DNA from: Chitinivibrio alkaliphilus ACht1
Lineage (GTDB): Bacteria; Fibrobacterota; Chitinivibrionia; Chitinivibrionales; Chitinivibrionaceae
DNA length: 64,000 nt
Assembly (NCBI RefSeq): GCF_000474745.1
Contig: NZ_ASJR01000001.1
Span: 1 to 64,000, forward strand
Reading direction: 5' to 3'
The notes under the pieces are model-generated. The model searched no databases. It had not been told where the DNA came from and saw only the letters and a program-made list of their open reading frames with translations. The translations under genes were made by a program, and so were the position numbers. Positions 36,163-46,260 of the stretch are shown in pieces (the first letter of the stretch is position 1; each line of letters starts with the position of its first letter).

Positions 36163-37500
36163 ATGGCTGCAATACAGGGCCTGGAAAACAGCGATTTTCG
36201 AATTCAAAAACTGGGGGAGTGTTCCATTGATACTCCCTTATCATATTCAGAGCGCAACGATGATAAGGTTGCTAATTTTACGAAGAGTGGTACACGGGTT
36301 GTCTTGAATGGCAGGCTCTATTCTCATGAAACGGAGAGCTTTAAACCCCTTTTGCTTGAAGCAGCAGGACCACGTAATAAGATCTATTTTGACCCAAGTA
36401 AGGTGAAAGCCGGCATTGTGACTTGCGGTGGATTATGTCCGGGGTTGAATAATGTTATTAAAGGGCTAGTGCATTCCCTGAGCCGCTATGGAGTACAGAA
36501 TATTATCGGGTTTCAACACGGCTTTATGGGTATGCTCCCTGATTTCTCTATTCCTTTTATGGAATTGAATCGCTCAGCTGTTTCCGGTATACATCGGGAA
36601 GGGGGTACTATTTTGGGTACCTCTCGCGGGTTTGGAGAACGTACGGAAGATATTGTTGATACCCTGGAAAAAATGAATATCAATATGTTTTTTACCATTG
36701 GCGGTGATGGTACGCAGAAGGGCGCTCTTCGTATCAGTGAAGAATGCCAGCGTCGTGGGTTGAAAATTGCTGTGGTGGGTATCCCCAAAACAATTGATAA
36801 TGATCTGAGTTTTGTGCGGAAGTCCTTTGGTTTTGAAACGGCCGTTGATAAGGCGGTAGAATCGGTGTATTCTGCTTCAGTGGAAGCAAAAAGTGTTGTA
36901 AATGGTATTGGCCTTGTAAAACTGATGGGGCGTGAGTCCGGTTTTATTGCAGCTCATACAGCACTGGCGTCAAGTGAGGCGGATATTGTCCTTGTGCCGG
37001 AAGTACCCTTTTCTCTTGAGGGAAAACGGGGGCTTTTTGCTACTATTGACGCATGTCTTGCAGAGCTGGGCCGTGCGGTTATTGTTGTTGCCGAAGGTGC
37101 GGGACAAGATCTTTTGCGTCATTTTGAAGAACGGTATCGTGAGGTTGACGCGTCGGGGAATAAAAAAATTGGCGATGTTGGAATTTATCTGCGTGATCAG
37201 ATTATCGATCACTTTCGCAGCCTTAATCGCCCCATGACCATGAAATATATTGATCCTTCCTATATTATTCGTAGCCAAGCGGCTAATCCAAACGATTCAC
37301 TTTATTGCTCACGCCTTGCCAGTAATGCTGTTCACGCCGCCATGAGCGGAAAAACTTCCATGCTTACGGGACTGGTGCACAACTACTATGTGAATATTCC
37401 CATTGAAATGGCCGTGGCAAAACGAAACTCTATTAATCCGGACTCTTCCCTCTGGCGCGGTGTTCTTGAAAGTACCGGACAGCCACCGAGGATGGTATAA
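36163..37500 (+). CDS. 6-phosphofructokinase, plant/TP0108-like group
   Basis: About 445 residues, longer than the 320-residue E. coli enzyme. Catalyses phosphorylation of fructose 6-phosphate in glycolysis. The motifs are [56 protein letters not shown] (catalytic Asp), [13 protein letters not shown] and a C-terminal [18 protein letters not shown] predicts ATP use, whereas PKTIDND has the Lys associated with PPi enzymes, so the phosphoryl donor needs assay. ATG 36163 follows TTGGGGGAGAT; the frame is open upstream, but only from here is the N-terminus sensible. It is divergent from the HAD gene and 17 bases before metH. Confidence 0.88.
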   Translation: MAAIQGLENSDFRIQKLGECSIDTPLSYSERNDDKVANFTKSGTRVVLNGRLYSHETESFKPLLLEAAGPRNKIYFDPSKVKAGIVTCGGLCPGLNNVIKGLVHSLSRYGVQNIIGFQHGFMGMLPDFSIPFMELNRSAVSGIHREGGTILGTSRGFGERTEDIVDTLEKMNINMFFTIGGDGTQKGALRISEECQRRGLKIAVVGIPKTIDNDLSFVRKSFGFETAVDKAVESVYSASVEAKSVVNGIGLVKLMGRESGFIAAHTALASSEADIVLVPEVPFSLEGKRGLFATIDACLAELGRAVIVVAEGAGQDLLRHFEERYREVDASGNKKIGDVGIYLRDQIIDHFRSLNRPMTMKYIDPSYIIRSQAANPNDSLYCSRLASNAVHAAMSGKTSMLTGLVHNYYVNIPIEMAVAKRNSINPDSSLWRGVLESTGQPPRMV

Positions 37501-37517
37501 CAACAAAAGGAATGTGC

Positions 37518-40500
37518 ATGACAACGGGATCTCAACAATTTATTGAAGCACTGAAAAAAGAAATTTTGATACTTGATGGTGCCATGGGCACCATGATTCA
37601 AACCTACGACCTCACAGAAGAAGACTTTCGTCTTCCTGAATTGCAGGATCATCCGGTTCTCTTAAAAGGGAATAACGATCTGCTCTGTCTCAGCCGTCCT
37701 GATATTGTCCGCTCGATTAGCAGGCAGTTTTTGGAAGCAGGAGCGGAGATTATTGAAACAAATAGTTTTAATTCAAACCATGTGTCCCAAGCAGATTATC
37801 AACTCACCGACTGGGTAGGGCGCTTGAATTATGCCGCTGCATCCCTTGCCCGTGAAGAGGTGGATCGCTATATGGAAGAGACCGGGAAAACCTGTTTTGT
37901 GGCGGGGGTTCTCGGGCCCACGGGACGAACTGCTTCCATGTCACCCGATGTGGAAGATCCGGCAGCACGAAATATTACCTTTGATGCCTTGGTGGAAACC
38001 TATCTCATGGCGGCCAAAGAGCTTGCTGCAGGAGGGGTTGATCTCTTTCTTATTGAGACTGTCTTTGACACCCTTAATGCAAAGGCGGCGGTATACGCCC
38101 TTGGAGAATTAGAGAAAGAGAGTGGGCAGGAGTATCCCTATATGGTTTCGGGAACTATCACCGATGCGAGCGGTCGTATGTTGACAGGACAGACCCCCGA
38201 GGCGTTTTATACGTCTCTTTCCCATAGGTCGATGACCAGTGTTGGCTTAAATTGCGCCCTTGGTGCTGATGATCTCATTCCCCATCTGGAAAGTCTTTCC
38301 AGTGTGGCATCATGCTATATCTCTACCCACCCGAATGCAGGGCTTCCCGATGAGCTGGGAAACTATAATCATTCGCCGGAACATATGGCTGGCATTCTTG
38401 AAAAAATTGCTCGAAGAGGACTTCTCAATATTGTTGGTGGGTGTTGTGGGACAACGCCGGAGCATATCCGTGCCATTGCGGAAGCGGTAAAACCTCATGC
38501 CCCTCGCTCTCTGCCGAAGACGCAGACAAAAGCCATGGCACTCAGCGGTTTGGAACGGATGGTGGTTGATTCCTCCTCTCTTTTTGTCAATGTGGGGGAG
38601 CGGACAAATGTTGCCGGTTCACGTCGCTTTGCCCGTCTCATTCGCGAGGAGAAGTATGAAGAAGCTCTTGCCGTAGCCCATGATCAGGTTGAAAATGGTG
38701 CGCAGATCATCGATATTAATCTTGATGATGCCATGCTCGATGCACAGAAAGAGATGCGGCACGTACTCAACTACTTTTTATCAGACCCTGCAGTTGCCCG
38801 TGTACCCTTTATGATAGATTCATCTAAGTGGGAGGTTGTGGAAACTGGCTTGAAATCATTGCAGGGAAAAGGGATTGTTAATTCCATATCTCTCAAAGAA
38901 GGGGAAGAGGAGTTTCTCCAGCGGGCACGCAGTTGCATGCGATATGGAGCTGCCGTGGTTGTTATGGCCTTTGATGAAACGGGGCAGGCCGAAACCAAAG
39001 AGCGTAAGATTGAAATTTGTTCCCGTGCGTATGATCTTCTAAAAAATAGTGGCTTTCCTACTGAGGATATTATCTTTGACCCCAATATCTTTGCGGTAGG
39101 AACGGGTATGGAGGAGCATCGACGGTACGCCATCGATTTCATTGAGGCAACACGGGAGATCCGTCGTCGTATGCCGGAAACTCATGTGAGTGGTGGGGTA
39201 AGTAATATCTCCTTTAGTTTCAGAGGGATGAATCCGGTACGTGAAGCGATGCATTCATCTTTTCTGTACCATGCTATCCAGGCGGGAATGGATATGGGAA
39301 TCGTGAATCCTGCCATGTTACAGGTCTATTCCGACATAGATCCTACTTTGAAAGAGTTGGTGGAGAATCTCCTTTTTGACCGTACGGATACAGCGACGGA
39401 GGATCTTCTGACCTATGCTCAAAATCTGAGTGACGATACAGGTAGTACCGGAACTACCGCAGTTGATGCGTGGCGTGAAGAGGGGATTGCAGAACGACTG
39501 AAACATGCCTTGGTAAAGGGAATTACTACCTATCTTACAGATGACCTCTCGGAAGCGCGAAAGCAATATGCAAGCTCTGTGGAAATTATTGAAGGTCCGC
39601 TCATGGCTGGTATGGATCATGTGGGAGAACTATTTGGTGCTGGGCAGATGTTTCTTCCGCAGGTTGTAAAGAGCGCCCGTGTCATGAAAAAGGCCGTGGC
39701 CTTTCTTCAGCCCTATTTGGAGGAAGAAAAGGTGGCGGGAAGTAGCAGCAGTGCGGGTAAAATTCTCATGGCGACGGTGAAAGGAGATGTGCACGATATT
39801 GGGAAAAATATTGTAATCATCGTCTTGCAGTGTAATAATTATGACGTGATTGATATGGGCGTTATGGTTCCCAATGAAGATATTCTTGCTCGTGCTACGG
39901 CTGAAAAGGTGGATGCCATTGGAGTTAGCGGTCTTATCACCCCTTCTTTGGATGAAATGGTACATCTTGCGCAGGAGATGGAATCTCGGGAGATGACAAT
40001 TCCCCTCTTTCTTGGAGGAGCAACCACCTCCGATATTCATACTGCTGTAAAAATTGATCCGGCCTACTCAGGACCTGTGGCACGTATGCGTGATGCATCT
40101 CAAACTCCTGGTGCATTGTCTAAATTTCTGGGGGGAGAAGCTGCGGCCCAAAAAAAAGTATTTAAGGAAAAATATGCCACCCTCCGGGAAAATCGAAAAA
40201 AGGCCGGCCCGGCACAATCTGTATCCCTGGAACAGGCACGGAAGAATGCCTTTGTTCCTGATTTTTCCACGTATACGCCGACACGGCCACAATTTCTGAA
40301 GGATACACAGTTTATTAATATACCCGTAACAGAGGTTGCACCTTATATCGACTGGCGGTTTTTCCTGAATGCCTGGGATTTTAAGGGCTCCCTGGAGAGT
40401 ATTATGAGTGATCCTTTAAAAAGCGGTGAAGCCAAAAAATTGCTTCGCGAGGCTCAGGCTTTTTTACGGGTTATTGAAGGGGAAAATCTGTTGAAAATTA

Positions 40501-41180
40501 ATGGAAGCCTTGCCTTTTATCCTGCTGCTTCAAAGGGTGATGACATCTATCTGTATACTGGAGAGGATCGTCGTGAGGTTCTTGATATTGTGCCAACGCT
40601 TCGGCAGCAAATGGAGAAAAAAGATCGACCGCATCTTGCCTTGGCAGACTTTATTGCTCCTGCCGACAGTGGAGTTGCTGATTACCTTGGTTTTTTTACG
40701 GTGACTGCCGGCCTAGGACAGGATAAGGCTGAAGCCTTATATCGACATGATAATAATGACTTTCATGCTATTTTGCTTTCTATTCTTGCAGATCGGCTTG
40801 CCGAAGCCTATGCGGAGTATCTGCATGAACAGGTACGAAAAGAGCTGTGGGGGTTTTCTCCCCATGAGTCCCTCTCTTTGGAAGAGCTATTACGTGTTGA
40901 CTATCAATCCATTCGCCCGGCACCGGGCTATCCGGCGTGTCCGGAACATAGTCAGAAAGAACAGATCCTCTCCCTTACCCGTGCTGATACTATTGGGGTG
41001 CACCTCACAGAGAGTTACATGATGCTTCCTTCTGCATCAGTGTGCGGTTATTTTTTTGCCCACCCTGATGCGCGGTATTTCTCGGTGGGAACAATCTCAG
41101 AGGAGCAGCTAAATGATTTTTCTCAACGCAGTGGTCTCTCAGTGTCGTATTTGCGATCGGAGCTGGCAAAAAATGTCTAA
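37518..41180 (+). CDS. metH: Cobalamin-dependent methionine synthase
   Basis: A four-module MetH of about 1220 residues: homocysteine domain (about 1-330, zinc cysteines at VGLNC and [13 protein letters not shown]), methyltetrahydrofolate domain (about 350-620, [16 protein letters not shown]), B12 domain (about 650-900, with [12 protein letters not shown] at about 755, the cobalt-ligand His) and the reactivation domain to the end ([14 protein letters not shown], binding S-adenosylmethionine). It transfers methyl from methyltetrahydrofolate to homocysteine. AAAGGA sits before two nearby ATGs; 37518 has better spacing than 37512. The need for B12 links it to the riboswitch-controlled receptor at 44224. 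It overlaps the amidohydrolase start by 8 bases. Confidence 0.97.
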   Translation: MTTGSQQFIEALKKEILILDGAMGTMIQTYDLTEEDFRLPELQDHPVLLKGNNDLLCLSRPDIVRSISRQFLEAGAEIIETNSFNSNHVSQADYQLTDWVGRLNYAAASLAREEVDRYMEETGKTCFVAGVLGPTGRTASMSPDVEDPAARNITFDALVETYLMAAKELAAGGVDLFLIETVFDTLNAKAAVYALGELEKESGQEYPYMVSGTITDASGRMLTGQTPEAFYTSLSHRSMTSVGLNCALGADDLIPHLESLSSVASCYISTHPNAGLPDELGNYNHSPEHMAGILEKIARRGLLNIVGGCCGTTPEHIRAIAEAVKPHAPRSLPKTQTKAMALSGLERMVVDSSSLFVNVGERTNVAGSRRFARLIREEKYEEALAVAHDQVENGAQIIDINLDDAMLDAQKEMRHVLNYFLSDPAVARVPFMIDSSKWEVVETGLKSLQGKGIVNSISLKEGEEEFLQRARSCMRYGAAVVVMAFDETGQAETKERKIEICSRAYDLLKNSGFPTEDIIFDPNIFAVGTGMEEHRRYAIDFIEATREIRRRMPETHVSGGVSNISFSFRGMNPVREAMHSSFLYHAIQAGMDMGIVNPAMLQVYSDIDPTLKELVENLLFDRTDTATEDLLTYAQNLSDDTGSTGTTAVDAWREEGIAERLKHALVKGITTYLTDDLSEARKQYASSVEIIEGPLMAGMDHVGELFGAGQMFLPQVVKSARVMKKAVAFLQPYLEEEKVAGSSSSAGKILMATVKGDVHDIGKNIVIIVLQCNNYDVIDMGVMVPNEDILARATAEKVDAIGVSGLITPSLDEMVHLAQEMESREMTIPLFLGGATTSDIHTAVKIDPAYSGPVARMRDASQTPGALSKFLGGEAAAQKKVFKEKYATLRENRKKAGPAQSVSLEQARKNAFVPDFSTYTPTRPQFLKDTQFINIPVTEVAPYIDWRFFLNAWDFKGSLESIMSDPLKSGEAKKLLREAQAFLRVIEGENLLKINGSLAFYPAASKGDDIYLYTGEDRREVLDIVPTLRQQMEKKDRPHLALADFIAPADSGVADYLGFFTVTAGLGQDKAEALYRHDNNDFHAILLSILADRLAEAYAEYLHEQVRKELWGFSPHESLSLEELLRVDYQSIRPAPGYPACPEHSQKEQILSLTRADTIGVHLTESYMMLPSASVCGYFFAHPDARYFSVGTISEEQLNDFSQRSGLSVSYLRSELAKNV

Positions 41181-41976
41181 GAACGTGTCATGCATCGATG
41201 TTCACGGGCATGTCTTCCCCGATTTTCTCGCAGAAAAAGCGGTACAGCACGTGCATGACATGTCTGAAGGAATGCCCCCACCAGCTTTGAGAGGAACACG
41301 GGATGCGCTTCTTGAAAGCATGCACAGAGGGGGAATAGATCATGTGGTTACCCTGCCTGTGGCAACAAAAATATCTCAGGTTTCTTCTATTAATGCTTCT
41401 TTGCCAGAGGCGACCGAAGAGATAACTCCCTTTGGTGCAATTCACCCGGAAAGCCCTGACTATAGGCGTGAAATTTCTCAATTAGAGAAGCGGGGCATAC
41501 GAGGAGTAAAGATTCATCCCGAGTTTCAAAATTTCTACATTGATGCACCGTCTCTCGATGAGTTTTTTTCATATTTGGCAAAGAGTTCTCTCATTGTGCT
41601 TACCCATGCCGGGCATGATCCTGGTCCTTTCTCCGGTGAGCACGCAACTCCCGAGCGTATTAAAGCCCGTCTTACACGAACACCGGGGCTAACCCTTATC
41701 GCGGCTCATATGGGCGGTTTTCTTCAGTGGGATCGGGTCGAAGAGTATTTGGTGGGAGAGGATCTTTATCTGGATACCGCTGCCGTGGCAGGATATATGT
41801 CTCAGACACAGTTTGAGCGTATCTGTCGTACCCATGGAACAGAGCGGATTCTCTTTGGTTCGGATTCTCCGTGGTTTTCCCAATCGCGCGCTCGTGGCTT
41901 TGTTGAATCCTGTTCTTTTTCTCGGTGTGAACAGGAAGATATCTTCTTTCGTTCTGCCCAGAAGTTGTTATGGTAG
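41173..41976 (+). CDS. Metal-dependent hydrolase, amidohydrolase-2 type
   Basis: A TIM-barrel amidohydrolase of about 267 residues. Conserved sites are DVHGHVFPD (H-x-H), [32 protein letters not shown] and [11 protein letters not shown] with the catalytic Asp, the pattern of TatD/amidohydrolase-2 proteins. The substrate is unknown. ATG 41173 lies in the metH 3' end with GGAG about 10 bases upstream; the frame is open further upstream, but that would only extend through metH sequence. The stop overlaps the recO start by 7 bases, so this is the middle of a metH-hydrolase-recO run. Confidence 0.82.
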   Translation: MSKNVSCIDVHGHVFPDFLAEKAVQHVHDMSEGMPPPALRGTRDALLESMHRGGIDHVVTLPVATKISQVSSINASLPEATEEITPFGAIHPESPDYRREISQLEKRGIRGVKIHPEFQNFYIDAPSLDEFFSYLAKSSLIVLTHAGHDPGPFSGEHATPERIKARLTRTPGLTLIAAHMGGFLQWDRVEEYLVGEDLYLDTAAVAGYMSQTQFERICRTHGTERILFGSDSPWFSQSRARGFVESCSFSRCEQEDIFFRSAQKLLW

Positions 41977-42704
41977 AACAGACTGGTGGGTATGTCTTAG
42001 CCACAATTCCCTACGGTGAAACCAGCCTCATTGTGAAGCTCTTTACAAAGGAGTTTGGGCTGATATCGGTGCTGATCAAGGGGGGAGTTAGGAAAAAATA
42101 TATTCCTGAAAGTGGTGCTCGTATTTCCCTAGAGATTCGCCGACGAAATTCTTCTGGTCTTTTTCTATCCTACTCCTGCGAAGAAAAGGGAATCTATCAG
42201 TTCCATCACTCACTGCTCAAAACGGCTCTTCGCGATACGGCCTTTGAAATGATACTCTCTTATTTCCATGAAGAGGAACCTCACAAAGAGGTGTATCTCC
42301 TCGTGGAACGATATCTTTCGTATCTGGAAGAGACGCCAGACTCATTCTCACTCTATGGACTATGGCTGTTTATACTCCGTCTTTCTCAATCCCTGGGGTT
42401 TGCCTATAGCCTTTGGCGGTGCGCCCTCTGCAATTCACCCTTGGAAGAGGCACGGCTTACTCCTGTACAGGGAGGATTTATCTGTCGTCGGTGTAACAGG
42501 GGAGCACAAGGCCTTTTTCCCCATGAGCTCATGGGGCTTTTGCGTCAAGGGCGCCCTGGTCCAGAGGAGGTGGTTGTGTCTATGACAGCGGCTCAGAAAC
42601 GATATGTTACGGAAGAACTCATGGGGTTTCTCGCAACGCATAGTCAATATGGAGGGCGTAATCGGGCCGCAACGTTTCTCTTTGATGTTCTTGCCCGCGC
42701 ATAG
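41970..42704 (+). CDS. recO: DNA repair protein RecO
   Basis: A RecF-pathway mediator of 244 residues that loads RecA on SSB-covered DNA with RecR. The N-terminal OB fold is recognisable in GGYVLATIPYGETSLIVKLFTKEFGLISVLIKG. The C-terminal zinc module has CALCNSPLEE and GGFICRRC. The length is typical. The ATG at 41970 overlaps the preceding hydrolase. It provides a second recombination entry path beside recBCD, whose recD is disrupted here. Confidence 0.92.
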   Translation: MVEQTGGYVLATIPYGETSLIVKLFTKEFGLISVLIKGGVRKKYIPESGARISLEIRRRNSSGLFLSYSCEEKGIYQFHHSLLKTALRDTAFEMILSYFHEEEPHKEVYLLVERYLSYLEETPDSFSLYGLWLFILRLSQSLGFAYSLWRCALCNSPLEEARLTPVQGGFICRRCNRGAQGLFPHELMGLLRQGRPGPEEVVVSMTAAQKRYVTEELMGFLATHSQYGGRNRAATFLFDVLARA

Positions 42705-42743
42705 GCACAAGGGCGGTTTGCGAACATTCTCTCAGTGGTCTAT

Positions 42744-42944
42744 CTACTTGCTATGAAGTGTGAAGGACTGTTGCTGTTGTTCCATACGAATAGTTTGTGC
42801 CGTATCGGAATAGGTGATTGTGTCTCGTATTCCGCCAACAATAACGCGACGCTCATGGGTAATTCGACCCCCATGGGAGCATCGCATGCTTATTCCACGA
42901 AGTAAACCGCCATTTAATGAATATCCATGGGATAGTATCTTCAT
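42744..42944 (-). CDS. Small basic protein of unknown function
   Basis: A 66-residue frame on the minus strand with GGGAG 8 bases before the ATG (42944). It begins MKILSHGYSLNGGLLRGISM and has about nine Arg/Lys and a Gln run near the end. No signal peptide, membrane segment or known motif is visible. It lies between recO (converging) and tRNA-Leu (same strand). It could be real or chance coding in a gap. Confidence 0.4.
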   Translation of the reverse strand: MKILSHGYSLNGGLLRGISMRCSHGGRITHERRVIVGGIRDTITYSDTAQTIRMEQQQQSFTLHSK

Positions 42945-43052
42945 GATTTTTCTCCCGTCTAAGAACTCTTCTCTATATCGGTAGTGCGAGGGATCTTCAA
43001 TAGTTTTATTTTAAGAAAAGAAAGAAAATAAAGGTTGTGAAAACCTTCATAG

Positions 43053-43139
43053 TGGTGCGGTTGAAAGGACTTGAACCTTCACGGCCATATGGCCATATGA
43101 ACCTGAATCATACGCGTCTACCAATTCCGCCACAACCGC
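43053..43139 (-). tRNA. tRNA-Leu (anticodon CAG)
   Basis: An 87-base type II tRNA with encoded CCA (43055-43053). The acceptor GCGGTTG pairs with CAACCGC, and the D arm has GCGGAATTGGTAGACGC. The anticodon stem TATGA/TCATA encloses TTCAGGT with CAG, and the variable arm ATGGCCATATGGCCGT is long. Upstream on the minus strand an AT-rich TATATATATT block serves as a likely -10 region, about 25 bases away. Confidence 0.95.
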
Positions 43140-43260
43140 TTATGGTATGAACGACGATAATATATATAGTGTCTCCCCGTGGACACAATTATATTGAAAA
43201 TATCCATGGTGGCCAAACAGAAGCTATTTTATGATCCTCTCTGTATCGAAAGGTGGTTTC

Positions 43261-43899
43261 ATGGGGTGTTTCCTCTCAATTGTGTATGATGCTCCTTCCT
43301 GGGCTCTTGTTGAAAAACCTTCGGGAATGCTTTCAGTGCCGGGACGCGGACCGGAAAAAAAAGATAGTGTTGCCTATCGGTTTCGACACTGTTATCCCGA
43401 TTCCATAGTACAGCCTGCCGTGCATCGCCTTGACATGGCGACATCGGGATTACTTCTCTTGGCAAAAACGAAAGAGAGTCATAGAAATCTTTCTATTCAG
43501 TTTCAAAACAGGGATGTAAAGAAAGAATATGAGGCGTTACTTGATGGTGTTCCTTCCACCCGTTCCGGACGTATTGAACTGCCCTTCCGCCTTGATCCGG
43601 AGAATCGTCCTCGTCAGGTCTATGACCCGGTTTATGGTAAATGGGGCGTAACAAGATGGTATCTTCGGGGCGTTGAGTCGGGGCGTGCACGGGTCTGTTT
43701 TATTCCTGAAACAGGACGAACACACCAGCTTCGTCTCCATGCTGCCCATGAGCACGGCCTTGGCATCCCTATTGTGGGAGATTTTTTGTATGGTCGGGGG
43801 GTCAACACCCATAGCTTGTTGCTCCATGCAACAAAGCTTGCATTTACAGACCCGGATAGCGGTGTGTGGCGTTCCTTTTCATCACCAGTTCCATTTTAA
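43261..43899 (+). CDS. RluA-family rRNA/tRNA pseudouridine synthase
   Basis: A 212-residue catalytic domain. The active-site Asp is in VHRLDMATSGLLLLAKTKE, followed by VKKEYEALLDG and the C-terminal substrate motif GRTHQLRLHAAHEHGLGIPIVGD with HSLLLHA. It matches the RluA half of long synthases that also carry the accessory domain found here at 29758. ATG 43261 follows AAAGGTGGTTTC; an upstream in-frame ATG at 43231 is less likely. The modified nucleotide (an RNA uridine in rRNA or tRNA) cannot be assigned. Confidence 0.9.
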   Translation: MGCFLSIVYDAPSWALVEKPSGMLSVPGRGPEKKDSVAYRFRHCYPDSIVQPAVHRLDMATSGLLLLAKTKESHRNLSIQFQNRDVKKEYEALLDGVPSTRSGRIELPFRLDPENRPRQVYDPVYGKWGVTRWYLRGVESGRARVCFIPETGRTHQLRLHAAHEHGLGIPIVGDFLYGRGVNTHSLLLHATKLAFTDPDSGVWRSFSSPVPF

Positions 43900-44035
43900 G
43901 GTTTGTCTACTCAGAATGCGGCTGTGTCAACGATGGGGGCTTGTGTGTTCCTCTGTATTGAAGGTGTTTCCCTATACGGGGGGCATGTCTTAATTTCAAA
44001 AAAAGAGTGTTTTTTCTCTGAGTGATATATATTTG

Positions 44036-44176
44036 CGCTTTGGGTGTCAGGGAATCAGGTGAAAATCCTGAGCAGTCACCGCTACTGTCAGGTGCAAAAA
44101 CAGGTCAACTTCAGTACAGCCACCCTCCGGGGGAAGGCAGAAGTATGATGCACCAAGCCAGGAGACCTGCCCAATA
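44036..44176 (+). promoter_or_regulatory. Adenosylcobalamin (cobalamin) riboswitch
   Basis: The region contains the conserved class-I sequence GGGAATCAGGTGAAAATCCTGAGCAGTCACCGCTACTGTCAG in fragments of its core, the GCCACCCTCCGGGGGAAGGC element, ATGATGCACC, and the B12 box GCCAGGAGACCTGCC (44157-44171). TTGGG (44040-44044) and CCCAA (44170-44174) can close P1. A TATATATATT block just before it is the likely -10. It ends about 50 bases before the receptor gene, and CCGTGCGG (44190-44196) may be its pseudoknot partner. B12 binding would repress receptor synthesis. No other gene is visible in 43900-44223. Confidence 0.95.
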
Positions 44177-44223
44177 TAATCTTGCTTCCCGTGCGGTGAA
44201 CTGGGGATAGTTGGAAAGGTATA

Positions 44224-46242
44224 ATGAAACAAATTGTGTATCTGCTGCTCTCTCTCTGCATATTGTGGAGGGGAGAAACGATCTATGCAGCTTCTTCAGA
44301 GCTGAAGGCCATACCCTCAGAGCTTGATTCTCTCGAGGTTCGTGCATACCGACACCCCTTTTCTTCTCGTGAGTATCCGGGGGGGAGGTCCGTATCCTTT
44401 TCTCAAGGAAGCCGTGAACAGTCTCTTTCCCGTGTTCTTGCGAAGCAACCGGGGGTGGAAAGCAAGCTCTATGGCGGAAAGGGAAGTTTCGAAACCCTTT
44501 CTCTTCGGGGTATGCCGGGTAAGCAGGTGGGGATCTACCTTGATGGCCTTCCTCTTAATAACCACGGTACGGGGTATTTCGATTTATCCCAGCTGGGGGG
44601 ATTCCCCCTTGCCGGTGCAGACATTCAAACAGGAGCTGTCCCCTCCTATTTGCAATCCCATTCTTTGGGGGGCAGCATCAACTTTATTCGCGATACAACA
44701 CCGTCCCAGAACGGGGAGATCTTGTTTCGCTTGGGGAGCTTTGGAGAAAAGGGAGCCGCAGGACGGTTCTACAGCGGAGATGATTCTTCCTATCTCTCTG
44801 CTCGACTTTCCTTTGAAATGGCTCGTAATGATTTTCCCTATCTTGATCGTGGTTCTACTCCCTACGATACGACAAATCATCGTGTGGAGAATCTTGAAAA
44901 TAGCGCCTATGCAGCGGTTTCTGCAAAGATCCATGGAGGTGGAATTCTTCGGGAGGGGCGATGGAATAGTGCAGGGTTCTTTCAAAAACGGTATCGGGAA
45001 ATTCCCGGAGAAGAAGGGCGAATTAATCGTTTTGCCTTCTTTGAAGAGGAACTTTTCTCTCTTTCCGGCTCTGTGAGTACTCCCCGTAAGAGTGTTCATC
45101 GAGGGCGTATCCGTTTTGAGCGAGCTTCGTATTTTTGGACCGGCGCAGACTACTTTGGCCATTCCATGGATAATTTGGCAGATCATGAGCAAGCAGAGGT
45201 CCTTTCGGAAACCCTCGACATGTCCTATGGTGGAAACAGAGAGTGGATACTAACCCCCGCTTTGACAGGGCAGCTTTCATGGCGTTCCACCTTCGCCTGG
45301 TTGGTTCCATCGGGAGATATTGAAGGTGTCTCCATGGGGCAGTGGGAAAGTGGACTTGCCTCGGCTGGTCTTGGTGGTGATCTTGTGTTGGAACACGGGC
45401 AAACCCGTTTTAGTCTGGGTACGTTTCTTGATGGGGGAGTGACCGGTACATCGGGAGGGAAAAATACCTATACTGGCCATGTTGTGGATGAAGGGTGGGA
45501 TCCTTTTCATACCACATCAATCCAAGCGGGAGCGGCATGGTTTTCCCGGGATGCGTGTTCATTCTATTTGAGTCTTGGGGCATCACAGAAACAACCAACT
45601 CTTACGGAGTTGTATGGATACGCTGCAGGTATCTTTCCCAACCTTTCTCTCAAGGATGAGCGAGGCTATAGTGGCGAAGTTGGGGCGATCTTTTCCGGGC
45701 TCACCGGTGGTGCAAAGACAACTCTGTTTTACAGTCAAAGGGAGAATCTCATCGCACCTGTCATCAGCCCACGAAGTGGGTTGGGACAGTATCAAAATAT
45801 GGGACGGGCAGAATCTTATGGCCTTGAGCAGAGCGTGTATTATACCCTGGGAAATAGATTCTCCGGTACCACGGCTATGACACTTCAGGAGAGTCGTGAT
45901 CGAGCAGGTATATACCGAAACCGCCGCCTTCCAGATCAACCCCGGTTTTCCCTTGCAAAGACAGGTGAAATAGCATTGCCGGGAAACCTTACCTTATCGC
46001 CTGTTGCACAATATCGCAGTCGTATCTATCGTGATCGAGCAAATATACGTGTTTATCCATCGGAGGGGGCTGGCTTTTGGAATATCGACTGTTCCCTTTT
46101 GTGGCAGGGGGACTCTTGGTCTGTGGATGCCACGGTGTTTGATATTACATCACAACGAGATAGTGCCACCGAGGAAAGCGGATATTACACCCTGCTTTAT
46201 CCGGGACGGCGTTTTGTTCTACAGGTACATCGAATGTTTTAA
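44224..46242 (+). CDS. TonB-dependent outer-membrane receptor, BtuB-like (cobalamin)
   Basis: A 672-residue receptor: signal peptide about 1-19, TonB box-like segment SELDSLEVRAYR (about 36-47), plug domain to about residue 165 (SLRGMPGKQVGIYLDGLPLN, AVPSYLQSHSLGGSINF) and a 22-strand-type barrel ending YPGRRFVLQVHRMF with the terminal aromatic. The cobalamin riboswitch directly upstream makes B12 or a corrinoid the likely cargo. TonB/ExbBD and the inner-membrane ABC importer are not in the window. A lipoprotein gene follows after 18 bases. Confidence 0.92.
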   Translation: MKQIVYLLLSLCILWRGETIYAASSELKAIPSELDSLEVRAYRHPFSSREYPGGRSVSFSQGSREQSLSRVLAKQPGVESKLYGGKGSFETLSLRGMPGKQVGIYLDGLPLNNHGTGYFDLSQLGGFPLAGADIQTGAVPSYLQSHSLGGSINFIRDTTPSQNGEILFRLGSFGEKGAAGRFYSGDDSSYLSARLSFEMARNDFPYLDRGSTPYDTTNHRVENLENSAYAAVSAKIHGGGILREGRWNSAGFFQKRYREIPGEEGRINRFAFFEEELFSLSGSVSTPRKSVHRGRIRFERASYFWTGADYFGHSMDNLADHEQAEVLSETLDMSYGGNREWILTPALTGQLSWRSTFAWLVPSGDIEGVSMGQWESGLASAGLGGDLVLEHGQTRFSLGTFLDGGVTGTSGGKNTYTGHVVDEGWDPFHTTSIQAGAAWFSRDACSFYLSLGASQKQPTLTELYGYAAGIFPNLSLKDERGYSGEVGAIFSGLTGGAKTTLFYSQRENLIAPVISPRSGLGQYQNMGRAESYGLEQSVYYTLGNRFSGTTAMTLQESRDRAGIYRNRRLPDQPRFSLAKTGEIALPGNLTLSPVAQYRSRIYRDRANIRVYPSEGAGFWNIDCSLLWQGDSWSVDATVFDITSQRDSATEESGYYTLLYPGRRFVLQVHRMF

Positions 46243-46260
46243 TTATACCAAGGAGTTTTT

